Shown here piece after piece: positions 38,201 through 49,502 of a stretch of DNA of 64,000 bases. Below the pieces are notes generated by a model. The model was given only the letters and a program-made list of their open reading frames with translations. It had not been told where the DNA came from and ran no database searches. Within the stretch, counting starts at the first letter, position 1. Every line of letters starts with the position of its first letter. The stretch comes from Diploscapter coronatus (lineage: Eukaryota; Nematoda; Chromadorea; Rhabditida; Rhabditidae): NCBI GenBank assembly GCA_964036155.1, contig OZ038422.1, positions 24,823,201 through 24,887,200 on the forward strand. The letters run 5' to 3'. Both the position numbers and the translations under genes were made by a program.

Positions 38201-40639
38201 ATTCATTCCGATTGGATCATCACAAACGTCAAAACCAAACACTCAAAGCTTCAAGGTGAATGGGTACTCTCGTTCACTACTGTATGAATTATGGTGAAGA
38301 TCAGCTTGGGAATAATTAAATGGCTGATCAAAATATTCTAATTAGCACTTTTAACGTATCCGTGCGATTTTATAGGCAAATTTGACTACTACGTCGTTTT
38401 AGTACAGTTGATACTCATGGCAATCGTTGATTGATTTGAATAGAACTTTGCCACACTTTTGTCAAACATACTTCAAAATTATAATTTTATGTGAAATTCC
38501 GAAAAATCCGTGATTTTGTGGTTTGATCATATGATAGACGGGAGTGACGTAAATCGTTTAATTTATCCCCTCGAACTCTGAACTCTATTCTCATTTCTGC
38601 ACGATAAATAGATATCTGGATTTTGAGGGTCTCCCTCGAGTTTTTCTAGTTCATCTGCAGTTTTTCGGTTAAAATACACTAGAAAGCCAATTTTTTCGCC
38701 ATCAAACCCGCGTTTGTATCGGCAAACAAAATGAATACATTGATTTTCGCCGGCCAATTTCTGCAATTCGACAATTTGTCGGCTCAAATTCGGAGTGTTT
38801 GTTTTGGCTCAAAGTAAAAAGGAAACTGAAATTCGACTTAAAAATCTCATGAAATTGCAGAAACTTTACACAGATATGAGGTTAATACGCATGTTTACCC
38901 ACACATCATATAAATTTGAAGCTCATGATGATGAATTTGAAAAGTAAAATAGATGGGTAATTCGAAAATTTCGCAACTTTACGAGACAGTATGCAAAAGC
39001 GAGAAAGCGCTTCCCCTACTTTTCCTCATTCCCTCCTAACCTTCATTCTATTTCGTTAGGTAGCGAAATTGCGAAGTTGAGAGATTTCCAAATATCCAAA
39101 TAAATAAATAATGTGGTTAAAAATGACGTCGAAATTGATTTAGATCTATTCACTGTTGTCAATTTCAGTTTCGCCCTCTCAGTATGGTGTTTGTCGCTGG
39201 CACTTCTACTCTTCCTGCCGCACTCCTACGGAATGGTAATCTTTGTTTTCATCTATTTGAATAGTTGACAACTCTGACACTTAAAATAGACAAACTTTGA
39301 CCAAGTCTGCAAAATCTATAACCTACTCTAGAAATTCTTGATCTTATGTAAAGAGTGGGGTAGAGAGCTGAATCATTAGGTCAATGCTCTCTTTCTGAAT
39401 TTATAATTATGCTAGGTGGGCTTAAAATGAGTATTGTGTGAACCTACAGAATTTTCTTGTAAGAATTTGAAACATATTATTCTATTCTAGGCTATGTTAA
39501 TCTGTGGCGCGGCATGTCTGATCGGGAACCTGATCTATCTTCTCCTATCCCCTTGTGAACTACAAGTCGCCTTCACAGGAGTTTATGGAGAGCGTGTTAA
39601 CCTGGACGTCAGCTTCCAAACCGTCTTCTATTTGGTCTTCGCTGTTGGTAGGTTTCAGAACTGCGATGGCCATCAAGAAATCTTATCGAGTTTTGTGATC
39701 CTCGAATTAGTTTAGAAGCAAATAATATTATTTCGAAAATCATGTAACTTCCATTGTTATAAATGAAGCCGTAATATCATTATAGCGATTTTTTGTTAAT
39801 TTATTATTTCAGGAGTTCTAGCGATTTCCAAAGGCCTGCTTCTAATCCTTCTTCAAACCCTCAACATCTATTCTCTTTCGACGTTCCTCGACTCGACATT
39901 AGATTCCACCGTCGGTCCGAAGAGCAGCGGAGGTAACACTTTGAAGGACGGAGAGGACTACGCCAATAGCATAGAGGTAAGGTCGCTAACTTTTCATATA
40001 AAGACGTGACATTTTGAAAAAATCCAAGTTGTTAACAAATTGAAGTTTTTCTCACAAGAGTTCGAAAATTTATGGAAATTGAATATTCTAGGTTATGCGA
40101 CGCTGCAAGTGGCAGGCGTCTAATTCAAGCGACAAAAACGCAGCCTCAAGTGGTTTCGAGTCGAGGAGTAGCTGTACGCCATCCTTGAGGCAAATTTTAC
40201 TAATTCGATACAAAAATAGACAATTCTGGAAAAGCCATACAATTTTTCAAATTATCAAAGTCTTCACCTAAATATTATTCAATTCGAGAATATAAAATTT
40301 CAACAGACTCATCAAAATTTTCAGGTTGTAATCTTTCTATTAAATCTTGAAAGTCTTAAAGTTTTTATCAAAACTCTTCCTAGTCACCAACAATATTTCG
40401 ACATGAATTTTCTTATATCTTGAAAAATGAGACACAACTTATAAATCACCTGAAAAATGTAATTGAATTTCAGGAGTAACCTATCCTTCGCTTCTGTGCA
40501 TAGCGCTTCAGAGTTGGAGCGTACGCCCAGTCAGCTAACAATTCACGAAGAACGAATCAGCATACCGAGTATACACAGCAGTATAAGTAAACGAAGTCGA
40601 AGGGAGTCACAATCCGATGAAGAAATCGAGGAAACGTGA
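35260..40639 (+). CDS. doxa-1: dual oxidase maturation factor
   Basis: DUOXA-family membrane protein, 412 aa. In C. elegans the DOXA-1 protein is needed for maturation and surface activity of the dual oxidase BLI-3, which makes hydrogen peroxide for cuticle tyrosine cross-linking. Exons: 35260-35346, 35406-35529, 35580-35637, 36596-36672, 37573-37659, 37899-38052, 39169-39235, 39491-39647, 39813-39976, 40092-40189, 40474-40639; all phases agree. Family hallmarks in order: YPSWAGGSARIYSQF after TM2, HIGVQKINVTL, HYNEQFAI, GLPYPILSVLEYL, RTAGHYTHAAMC entering a membrane segment, then two or three more membrane segments, and a Ser-rich cytosolic tail. NVT in the extracellular loop is a possible glycosylation site. 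The last intron appears to use a GC donor (GAG|GCAAAT). Introns 3, 4 and 6 are about 1 kb and carry repeats. Confidence 0.93.
36204..36467. mobile_element. 264-base inverted-repeat element in a doxa-1 intron
   Basis: GAGTACTGTCAATGTTTCGC (36204-36223) and its exact reverse complement (36448-36467) bound 224 bases of unique DNA in doxa-1 intron 3. Perfect 20-base ends suggest a young non-autonomous element or a foldback. No transposase and no clear target duplication. Confidence 0.55.
38066..38085. mobile_element. single transposon end, relic
   Basis: CAGTAGCGGACAAAAGTACT just inside doxa-1 intron 6 matches the terminal repeat of the element at 43677-43898 (reverse complement of its right end) at 17 of 20 positions. 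A clear partner end is not found; a weak ACTTTTGTC lies near 38450. Confidence 0.4.
38563..38808 (-). CDS. antisense protein-like ORF in doxa-1 intron 6
   Basis: An open frame of 81 codons on the strand opposite doxa-1, entirely within its intron, ending in TAA at 38563. It begins just after an in-frame TGA. A TTTTTACTTTGAG acceptor-like string abuts its start, but no upstream exon with matching phase was found and the frame has no ATG. The sequence is strikingly protein-like (for example CRYKRGFDGEKIGFLVYFNR, then ADELEKLEGDPQNPDIYL). It may be a terminal exon of a nested gene, or a decayed or captured coding fragment. Family not recognised. Confidence 0.35.
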   Translation of the reverse strand, partial: AKTNTPNLSRQIVELQKLAGENQCIHFVCRYKRGFDGEKIGFLVYFNRKTADELEKLEGDPQNPDIYLSCRNENRVQSSRG

Positions 40640-42369
40640 TCCAAAGATAAAAATGGATATGATTAGTTTGAAAATAATTCAGGATTGAAACAAATCCACG
40701 CATATAAGCGAGCTTTACTTCTATTGCTGAAAGGAAACTTGAATAATTAAAGCATCCTGCGAAAAATACTCAGCCTAGTATAATTATGCAGTTTATCAAG
40801 CTACCAAATAAGGTTAAATTTTATATCAAATTCATGAAGTTTCCGATCATCAAAGTACTTATATTGAGTCTATCATGGGTTATACAAGAAGGGCAGAATA
40901 ATATAGGTTTCGGAGTTTCGTTTGATTTAGAAATTTTTGAAATTATTACTTAGCATGGTCGACAGACTGGAATATATTTCAAAACTACATGTTTTAGTGA
41001 ATTTATTTTATTCCGCCCTCGAAATTTTCTCGACATTGCCTTAAATTTCTAGTCGTCGTTTCTGTCTAAAATCATCTAGAGCTTTGTGGTCACTTTTCGT
41101 CCCATTCGGGTTTCCGTATGTTTCATGAGCGTTTCTCTCATCAAAAATGACCAATCAACTGTATTTTTCAGATCATTTAATCATTTTTTTCATAATTGCT
41201 CATATCTGTTCATGATTACTTTGTTACCAAAAATACCATTCGTTTGAAAGTATTCATTTTTAGCATATGTGTGCAAAATAATATAAAAAAAATATCCTAT
41301 TTTGGTGGGAAAGTAATCATAATGCTCTTCTAAAATACTCAATTTACGTTACTTGCTTAAAAGTGCTACAAATCATCCCGTATTATAATAAGTCTTTCTA
41401 AAAATCGATGATGATTATGAGTGAGTTTAAATGTGACAACCTTAGCGGATATACTTTGACATACAAGTTTTATAATATTATTTGAGTCATTCGGAGCTAT
41501 TAAACTAGGATATATTCTTTAAAAGTATCATTTTTGAAAAGAACCCTTTCTATTTCGAAAAATTCTTATTTAGGGGCATTACAATTTTCAAAAAGCGGTA
41601 CATTCTTTTTGACTAGATGCCATGATATGTGTTGTTGAAAGTGAAATATGAAGATTTAGATATCTAAAAAGTGAAAAATTGAATCTTCATATTGCAATAA
41701 AATCAATAATACTGTAAAATTGAATTTAGCAGGTGGTTTTTCATTGCCAATGCATGATTTAGAGATGTAGCGTATTCTCTCTAATTTGGAAATCATTTTT
41801 TTAAAATATTTTTAAGCAACACTTAAGGGACTTTTTATTAAAGAATACGGTATCATGTTTCTAAATTTCTGACAACAGTATCTGGCTTTTCTCTGATTGC
41901 GGGTGTACTTCTTCTATTTTCAGGCAATACTAGTGCGTTTGATTAAACCTTAGCTGTAAATGTTTGAGTGATGTTTGAAATAAAATTTATTAATTTTCAA
42001 TTTAAACATAAATTTTAACCAATATACACAATATATATTTAAGGCACCTTCAATGAAATGAAAACGTCAATTTAATTGACAATATTGTCATATGGCCACA
42101 AATCAAATGCAATCATGGGTAATATTATTGAAACAAATCATGAAAGTTATGACTAACTGAATGCCCAATATAACGGCTTTTATATAATATACTAAATGCA
42201 TGATAAATTTAATAGTTAAAAATGAGCTCAAATGCAATAAAAATCCCCAAAAAATGAAGATAAACGTCAAGTTATTCATTTAAGAAGATATTCATAAGTT
42301 GATTCTATTAAAAGATTCAATCATTAAAGGCACATTATCTTATAAAAAAAACCCGCATTTGGATATGTC
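40640..42369. other. convergent intergenic region
   Basis: AT-rich DNA between the 3' ends of doxa-1 (plus) and the Cys/His protein (minus). I see no coding exon. Both 3'UTRs and polyadenylation sites should lie here; AATAAA-type strings occur, for example near 41697 on the plus strand. Confidence 0.55.
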
Positions 42370-44851
42370 TTAATCACATTCCTGAGTTGTCTTTTCATTG
42401 TCGTTATCACTGGAAGTGAGTGATAATTTCCGACTGAATTCATCGTCGAGTGGACGATTATCGCTATCGTTCAGATTGGTGTCGAGATTCGGGGGATCAA
42501 AGCATCGTTCGAGGATCTGAAATTGAAAATTTTAAGTTAGTTGAGCAAATGTAGAATATTGCTTGATAATTGAATTTTTTACTGGCTGATTATTATTGTC
42601 AATTAAATGTGCGCACATTATATTATTTTAAAATCGAACAATTATTTAGTTGAAAGTTTTGAAACCTATTTCATAATTGAAAAATTTAGTGCAATGGCAA
42701 TTATAAATGAAGTATTCACGAAAATACTTTCTTTTTAATATAACGACGAAAATTTAATGATGCTTACCTGCATGCTTTTGCAGAGTGGTTCGGGACACTG
42801 CCGAAGGTCGGTGAGGAAGAGTTTTGTCGGGTGCTGAGGGCAAACGATCTGAACTCGGCCACGGGTTTCGTAGCCGCACCTGAAGTCCAATGTTTGAAAT
42901 ATGGAAATTGAATGTGTTCCAAGTTTTCACTCATAAACTATAAAAGATAGAAATTTCATTGGATTAGATTCAGACGGATTGTCAATAAAATATAAAGGAA
43001 ATGAGAGAAAAAATTTGAAGCTTCTTTATAATAATTTAATGAAGTTAAAGATGGACATGTTTCCAACTTCCATTTATAAATAAATGAAAATTACACATTG
43101 ATCTGAGTTCGTCGAGATATTCATAAGAATTAAAGATGAAAGAAATGCGTATGATTCACCTCTTACAAACGACATGCGAGTCCGGTCTTTCACATAGACA
43201 AGTGTTTTCGTCCGGCAGAGCCATTGGGTTGAAGGAGTTCGGCCTAACCAGTGGTTGCTTGGGAGATATGGTCCTTGCCTGAGACTGCGTCATGGGGAGG
43301 GGCTTTTTGGGTTGATTATTAGTCATCGGAGTTTTCTAAAATCATAATCTTACAATCAGCCATTAACAATTGAGGTCAATTCAGGGTATTGTAAACTTTC
43401 GATTATTTGATGAAAGCGAAAAAGAAATACGCATCTTTGTTTTCGTCAAGTAATCGAACGTCCACAATAATCAAATTGGAGACTAAGTTTCAGCTCGAAA
43501 ATAAATATCGTACCTGAGGAGCTTCGTATGTCATCTTTGTGATGATATTCGGGGACTTGGGCTGATTATAAATGGGTTTAGACTGGCAATGATTTGGGGT
43601 AGTCTGGGGACGGCGCTGCTTCTCCTAAAGTAAGCGTTTTTGAGGTCGATCAAATTGAAATTTATCTTTTGATGTACAGTGGAGGACGAAAGTATAGGAA
43701 CACCTTATAATATCTGTGTCGATCTTCACTTACCAGCTCAGCTTTTATTAATTATCATATCTATCTAAAATTTTGCAAACATAAGGGCATATGCAAGGCC
43801 TACAAGTATAGCAACTTTCAGTTAATTCCGATAAGCGTATAAGTGAATTGAAATTGAATCAGTTATGATCGGCGACCCAATACTTTTGTCCGCCACCGTA
43901 TATATAACACGGATGTCAAGCATTTCTGATCTGATTTTAGATAATGATAAAATTGGATTACATTATAAGAAGGCTGCCAAGAACCCCATGAGACTGGTGT
44001 AGACATGAGGGGTCGGATCGCAGAGCGATTTTGGATCGGTGGGGTGTAGAGGGATTGGGGCTGAAAATATTTTTAAAAATATATTTCAAGTATTTTGAAA
44101 TCTCGTTGCACAAATTGAGCGCCAATGGTAGGCTGCTGTTTTCACGAAATTTTCTATGAACCATCTGACAAGCATTATCCTTCTGAAGCGTCCTTCGTGC
44201 GTTTATCTTTAGCTGTGCGCAACGAAAAAGAAAATTATAACTATTTTCTTATCGTGCATTTTTAGTTTTAGTCCCACTTACTTTTCCAAAGAATAAGGTT
44301 TGTACGACGGGGTATACTCACCTCCTTATAGTCTTTTCTCTGTCGATCCTGATTTTCGTTGTTCCGATTCTGTTTCGGATCATTTTTGGGGCTTATCGTG
44401 TTTGATTTGTGGTTGCTGCCTGCTGCGCCGCTCCGCTGCTGCGTCGATTTCACCGCTACGGGCTTCTCCTCGGTCGATTTCGAATTCACTTCATGGGGCT
44501 TCGCCGTAGTGTCGTTCGAATTCACCGCGGTTGGTCCCCGACCGTTCTCCAACAATCGACGAGGTCGATAGTATTCTTGCGTGGGGCGTTGGCTGAAAGA
44601 TGAAGCAGGCGGTAAATAAATTCAATTAGATATGATAATTTGATAGATTGATTTGATTATGAGTGAGATGAAGCATAATATCAAATGTTTTAGGGTTTTA
44701 TAACACTATGATGACATGATGAATCATTTTTTTGGGAAATCACGAGTTTAGACCATTTTTTTTAGGCTTTTTGGATTACGGTAGTTATTTTAGGATTAGA
44801 GCATATTTACTGAGATTGACGAGCGGGCACGACTGCCGCAGCAGAGTCCAT
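42370..44851 (-). CDS. protein with C-terminal Cys/His-rich putative zinc module
   Basis: A 318-aa protein from seven in-phase exons: 44811-44851, 44322-44592, 43962-44060, 43514-43624, 43160-43335, 42768-42879, 42370-42516. The ATG follows TTTTAG plus three bases, a likely trans-splice acceptor. Residues 1-200 are polar, rich in Asn, Gln, Lys, Pro and Ser, and look disordered. The C-terminal third has a compact module: CLCERP, then VVCKRCGYETRG, then CPQHP and QCPEPLCKSM, i.e. CxC-x8-CxxC-x10-CxxH-x11-C-x4-C, which could hold two zinc ions. An acidic Ser-rich tail follows. I do not recognise a named family. An RNA- or protein-binding role would be plausible but is not shown. Confidence 0.82.
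43677..43898. mobile_element. Tc1/mariner-type MITE
   Basis: A 222-base element in an intron (43625-43961), flanked by TA on both sides (43675-43676 and 43899-43900). Its ends, CAGTGGAGGACGAAAGTATA and the reverse complement of TACTTTTGTCCGCCACCG, are imperfect inverted repeats. TA target sites and CAGT-type ends are typical of Tc1/mariner-mobilised elements. There is no transposase inside. Confidence 0.75.
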
Positions 44852-45584
44852 TACCTAAAATGAATCAATTAAAATTTTGCAATTTTCCCGCCAAAATCAC
44901 CGAAGTTGCAATAAATAAGCGAAAAATTTATATTAATGACAGACCGATAGACAATAATAAATCATGAATGAAAAAGGAGAGTATAACGGCTTTCTGACTC
45001 AAATCGGGTGGCATTTTCCGATTTATTTTGCAAAATACACAGAAAATCAATAGAAGGTTAGGTCATGTGGAGAGAATGAATTAAAAATGGCGATGATAGG
45101 TTTCAAAAACCTTTAAAGTGTCAAGTGGGGGTTGGAAATGGTGAATCTTTTACTTAAATCTCTATAAATACTAAATTTAATGGAAAATAAGCAAAATTTT
45201 AAAGATGAGAGGAAGCTCAGTAACATTTAGGAAAATTTATTATTTCTAAGAATGAAAGGAATGCGATGAAAGTGCAAGTTCCAGTGGAAATAATGCTTTT
45301 CTCCGCAGAAAATCAAATCAATCGATGTCAGCAATCAAATCAAAATCAACAGTGAGAATGAATGCAGTTCATTTGACCAACTTGACACCAGTTTTGTAAT
45401 TTTTATCAAATATGACAGCTGGAATCTGATTATTGGTTTTACTTAAGAACGACTACGATTTAGATTTTAATGAAACAGAAAATCTCAATTTAAAAGATAA
45501 GGTTAAAATATGAAAATATGTTTAACATTTTCTAAATTAATCGATAATTTTAGCACTAAACGAATTGTAAGGCGGTATAATTTT

Positions 45585-45978
45585 ATGGCTAAAGTAAAAC
45601 AAAAATCGAACTATCATACAATTTTCATTCGAGGCTTAGGAAAGTGCGGCTTATCAGTGTTTCAATCAAAATCAAAACTAGCCTTCGATAGAAACGGAAC
45701 GAAAAATATCTGCGTCGCTAAAAGACAACAACTATTACGTAAATTGATTCAGGAAATCGATTGCGTTTCGAAATTTCAGGCAATTCTAAGGAACTTTTAA
45801 CGCTCATGCGGAAGAAGCCTGATGAAATTAAAACTAAAGGTAAATAGGCATTCTAAGAAGCGGACACAAAAGTATGAAAGCAAATAATTTTTCTCGCATT
45901 TTTGGAGGAAAGTAATGATGGCTGCTGGAAAATTACTGAGTTTAAAGAAAAGTATTGTCATTCTAAACTTTGAACAAG
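45585..45978 (+). CDS. possible small basic protein gene, incomplete
   Basis: Three candidate exons in phase: 45585-45738, 45780-45839 and 45913-45978, each ending with one base carried over. The ATG lies 31 bases after an AATTTTAG acceptor, and the first intron is 41 bases with a GTAAAT donor and ATTTCAG acceptor. The third acceptor (GAGGAAAG) is poor. The protein starts MAKVKQKSNYHTIFI and is rich in Lys, Ser and Leu; no domain recognised. I cannot follow it beyond a GTAAGG donor at 45979, so either the gene continues in unseen exons or the model is wrong. Confidence 0.3.
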
Positions 45979-46970
45979 GTAAGGGGGTAATTAACTATTA
46001 GTCACACTTTATATCGAGTATTGACAACCATTCTGTCGTACATGGCGAATGACTATATTGATAGATCCAAAGTTAGATATGCGATTTTGAGATAGCATTT
46101 CATTTTGAGAGAGGCAAAGATATGCGAACGGATTAGGATATATCACTGATAGAGAGAACGATTGACAAATCCGGCCTTGTCTGAAGAGAAATCATTCAGA
46201 AGAAGTGATTGGATGATAAGGCTTTTTTGTATTTCACAAAAATGAATAAAATATGCCTAATTTTACAACAAAAAAACCATTTCATAGATCATAAACTAGG
46301 GATACTTTATTACATAAAAATGTATCTTAAAGTTGGTCTGTTATATATAAGGATATGAAAAAGGATATATAAGATATCCAGCCCTATCGAATGAGAGAAA
46401 TCATTCAGAAGGTTGATGACAGAGATTGGATGATAAGGACAGGCATCTGTAAACAGACAACATTCCACTAGGAAGACGATTTGAGAGGGTGAGAAATAAG
46501 ATGTTCGGAATTTGGGCTTGATCTTCAAATAGTTTTGGAAGAATATGAAAATATTGTGAAGATCATAAGCTTTTAATAGTTTTTTTTGTAATATGGAAGT
46601 GAGCGCTGCTCTACTAGAAGTATTCAAATATGATAGTTATAAGATTTTCGATAAAACATATTTTAAAAATTGCAAAAATGTTGAATTAAAAAAAAATATG
46701 TATATTTTGTATGAGTAATGTATAGCGGAAGTGAAACAATTACAATAAAACAAAAAAAAATGCAGAGAGAGAGAAGTGAAATGAAATGAAAAAGGCGCGA
46801 AAAGACAGAAAGAAAGAAAATAAAAGAAAAGCGAGAAAAAACCGACTGGTTTCGATTCGATCGTTAACAGAATTTGCCGTTGGCAGCAGGGTAAAAGCAA
46901 TGAATGTTCGCTTACCATTTTATAGGCAATTTACAGGTAGCAATTGGCAGGAACTTATTTTATGAGGCTA

Positions 46971-47067
46971 AATTGTCAATGCTTATGACAGAATTGTCAG
47001 ACTCAAGGTAGTAATTGTCAAAATTAAAGATAGCCAATGACAATTGTAAAAGAATTAGCGACAATTT
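46971..47067. promoter_or_regulatory. cluster of TGTCA/TGACA boxes
   Basis: Five TGTCA or TGACA boxes, most inside AATTGTCA or TGACAATT, occur within about 70 bases, and a GACAATTT follows. TGACA is the core bound by MEIS/TGIF-type homeodomains. Function inferred only from density. Confidence 0.3.
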
Positions 47068-47244
47068 ATGGAAGGTTATTTTAATAAGAATATTTCCGAA
47101 ACAAATAACAAGTGAAATAAAAGTGAATTTCTAATAAGATCGTTAGCGCAACACAAATCTGGGCTTTTATAGTTGATCTATAGAAAAAAAAAACATGAAG
47201 ATATTGAGAAAATCTGAGAAAGATCTGCGTCTCTATCCCTTTTC

Positions 47245-47254
47245 TATATATAAA
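47245..47254 (+). promoter_or_regulatory. TATA box candidate
   Basis: TATATATAAA lies 17 bases downstream of a TGCGTCTC box (47226-47233), a motif common in nematode promoters, and just before the small ORF at 47277-47592. Confidence 0.3.
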
Positions 47255-47276
47255 CCTAGGGACTCTAGCCTTCAAA

Positions 47277-47592
47277 ATGAATTCTATGAAAAAGCTGCGC
47301 GATTTCGTAGGAGATAAAATCGGAAAAGGTGTGTGAACGGACCCGAGACGCTGCTAGAAAAAAAGGTCGAACACAAGAAAAATCGGCGAGAAGAATGAAA
47401 TCGAAAACAGTTGGTCCGAGGGAAAGCCCTAGCAGTGAGAATCATAAAAACCAGGACGGGATCGGAGTCGGGAAAAATCTGGGAAAAATGAGTGAAAAAT
47501 CGCCAGCGACCAGTGATAAAATGATCCAAGATATAAAGGAACGTTATGAGAAGTCGAATAAAAGTAGTTTGGAAAAATTAGAAATTGATTGA
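47277..47592 (+). CDS. small ORF with a +1 frame break
   Basis: A 19-codon frame beginning MNSMKKLRDFVGDKIGKG ends at TGA (47334-47336). An 85-codon basic frame lies in the +1 register and ends at 47592. Omitting the T of the TGA would join them. An independent start inside the second frame is possible at ATG 47395 (65 aa). No intron of realistic length explains the break. The area is purine-rich, so open frames are cheap, and I do not recognise the sequence. It may be a small gene, a decayed gene or chance. Confidence 0.2.
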
Positions 47593-49502
47593 GAGATGTT
47601 TCAGATTTCTTGTGGATGAACACGAAATGAAATAAATATTATACTCGCTGCTTATCTATTAATAATATCATCTTAGAGAAGATGTTTTGATGCGGTTCTA
47701 TTTCATTTTGAATCTTATGTTGAACATTTAAAGATGAACTCTATTAGACAATCGAAATGACGGATTCTCTATTGGAAAAATATTGAGGTAAATAAATTCA
47801 TAGATTATCTATTACCTAAAGAACTAGCCCCATATCGGCTCATACAAAAGTGGCTGACTGGTCGATAAATGCGCGATTTCGCCTCAGTCAAACAACAAAC
47901 ATTTGCCGCCAGTTATTATGAAATGAAAAACGCTCGCACATTTTTCTGACTCTACTAGACGTAAATTGCGCTATTCCGCGCGATACAATGCTAGCGATTT
48001 TTGAAGAAAAAGGGAAATTCATGATAAGCAAAAAATACAATAAGAAAATTCCTACGAATTTTTCTTCAGAAAATACGAATTCCGGAAGAAATACTTATTA
48101 TGTAAGGAAAATTTTCTAGGTATGCGATTTATATTAAAAAAAAACTTGACTTATGGTATATTAATTAAATTTATAATAGACTTTTATGAACAAAACTCAG
48201 AAACATATACATAGTATTTGAAAGATTGTTGACATATGGTTTGATGAAAATTGGAAAAAGTAACCGAAAAGTTCTTCTGGAAGGGAATCTTCGAAAAGTC
48301 TTAAGAAAAGACCGTTTACATAGTTTAGAATGCCGTATGGACAGCACATGTGGAAATGTGAAATGACAGAATGAAGTAAGTGAGAATTTTTCGGAGAAAT
48401 AAAACAAAAAGACAATAAAAAGGAGGAAAAGATGGGAGATGTTAAGTGTTAGGGTTAGAAAAGTAGTAAAGATGACAGAATTTCGTGAAATAATGAAAGA
48501 AAGTTGAAAATGGCAAGGTTTTATGAAATAGCGTAGGTATATACACCTTTGGAACATATATAAGGAATTATGGAAATTTGATGAAATAGTATTAGAAAAG
48601 AAAGAAAGAAAAATCTTGAAATAGCATTCCGGCAAAAGAGAAAGACAATCACAGAACCTCCGATAGAATTGAATGAAAGTGAAGGAAAGAAGACGATACA
48701 AGAAAAACAAAGAAACGAAGAAATTGAATACTTCCATTCTCCAACAGAAATTGGACAGAGAACTGTTGATTGAAGGCAGAACACATTGCGTCTCTGGCTT
48801 GAACCCTATACAAATATATGCAAAGTAAAAATACACTGATATCTTTAGATCAGTGAAGTATAGGTTTTAAAAATACGGCTGGCAAAATAAGTTTAAACAA
48901 TCAATAATCAATAGTCAATAATCGGTTCGACAAAATTACTTCAAAAATTTCATTTTTAATTCTGGTATAAACTCTAAATTTTTTTAGTATAATTTCAAAG
49001 ATATTTATAAAATTAGTTCGATCGCCTGAATTATGACACTTTGAAAGTTCGTATTTAATATTAGAATTAGAAATCAATTGCTCAAAAGACGATATTTAGG
49101 CGTTTATCCTAAAACACGAGTGTTTGATTTTGTGATGGCTTTGGGAAAGCGTTTAGCACTCAAGTAGTGAATTATTTGCCTACACTTTACTTGAGTTATT
49201 CGAAATACTTTCAAACATATTTCAACATTTATTCAATTTTTCAAATTTATACTATTCAAAATAACACATTAAAGCTTGTTTTTGGATATGCACAAACACA
49301 GACAAATATTTTAAGTGAAAATTCGACAAATAGCTTGGGCATCAAACCCGTAGGAATATTCTCAACGATGAAATGAAAATGAACCAAATAAATGCATAAG
49401 AATATATTGAAACCTGAAATAGAAGCACATCTGGTGGCTTATCGAAAATATCAATTCAGGGACTTCTATTTTAGGCAATATAAAAGGTAGAAAATAAGCT
49501 CA

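Larger units (their letters stand above)
44852..49502. other. intergenic region with weak gene candidates
   Basis: Between two minus-strand genes. The plus strand is purine-rich from about 46.6 to 48.8 kb, which by itself abolishes stop codons and produces long Lys/Arg/Glu frames on the plus strand and a 221-codon Phe/Leu/Ser frame on the minus strand. Two plus-strand candidates (45585-45978 and 47277-47592), a TATA string and a TGTCA cluster are listed separately. Confidence 0.5.

Noticed and set aside
48171..48836. 221-codon minus-strand ORF, the longest in the window
   Set aside because: It is antisense to a purine-rich stretch, is almost all Phe, Leu, Ser, Ile and Tyr, and has no splice or homology support. 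A pyrimidine-rich strand simply lacks stop codons.
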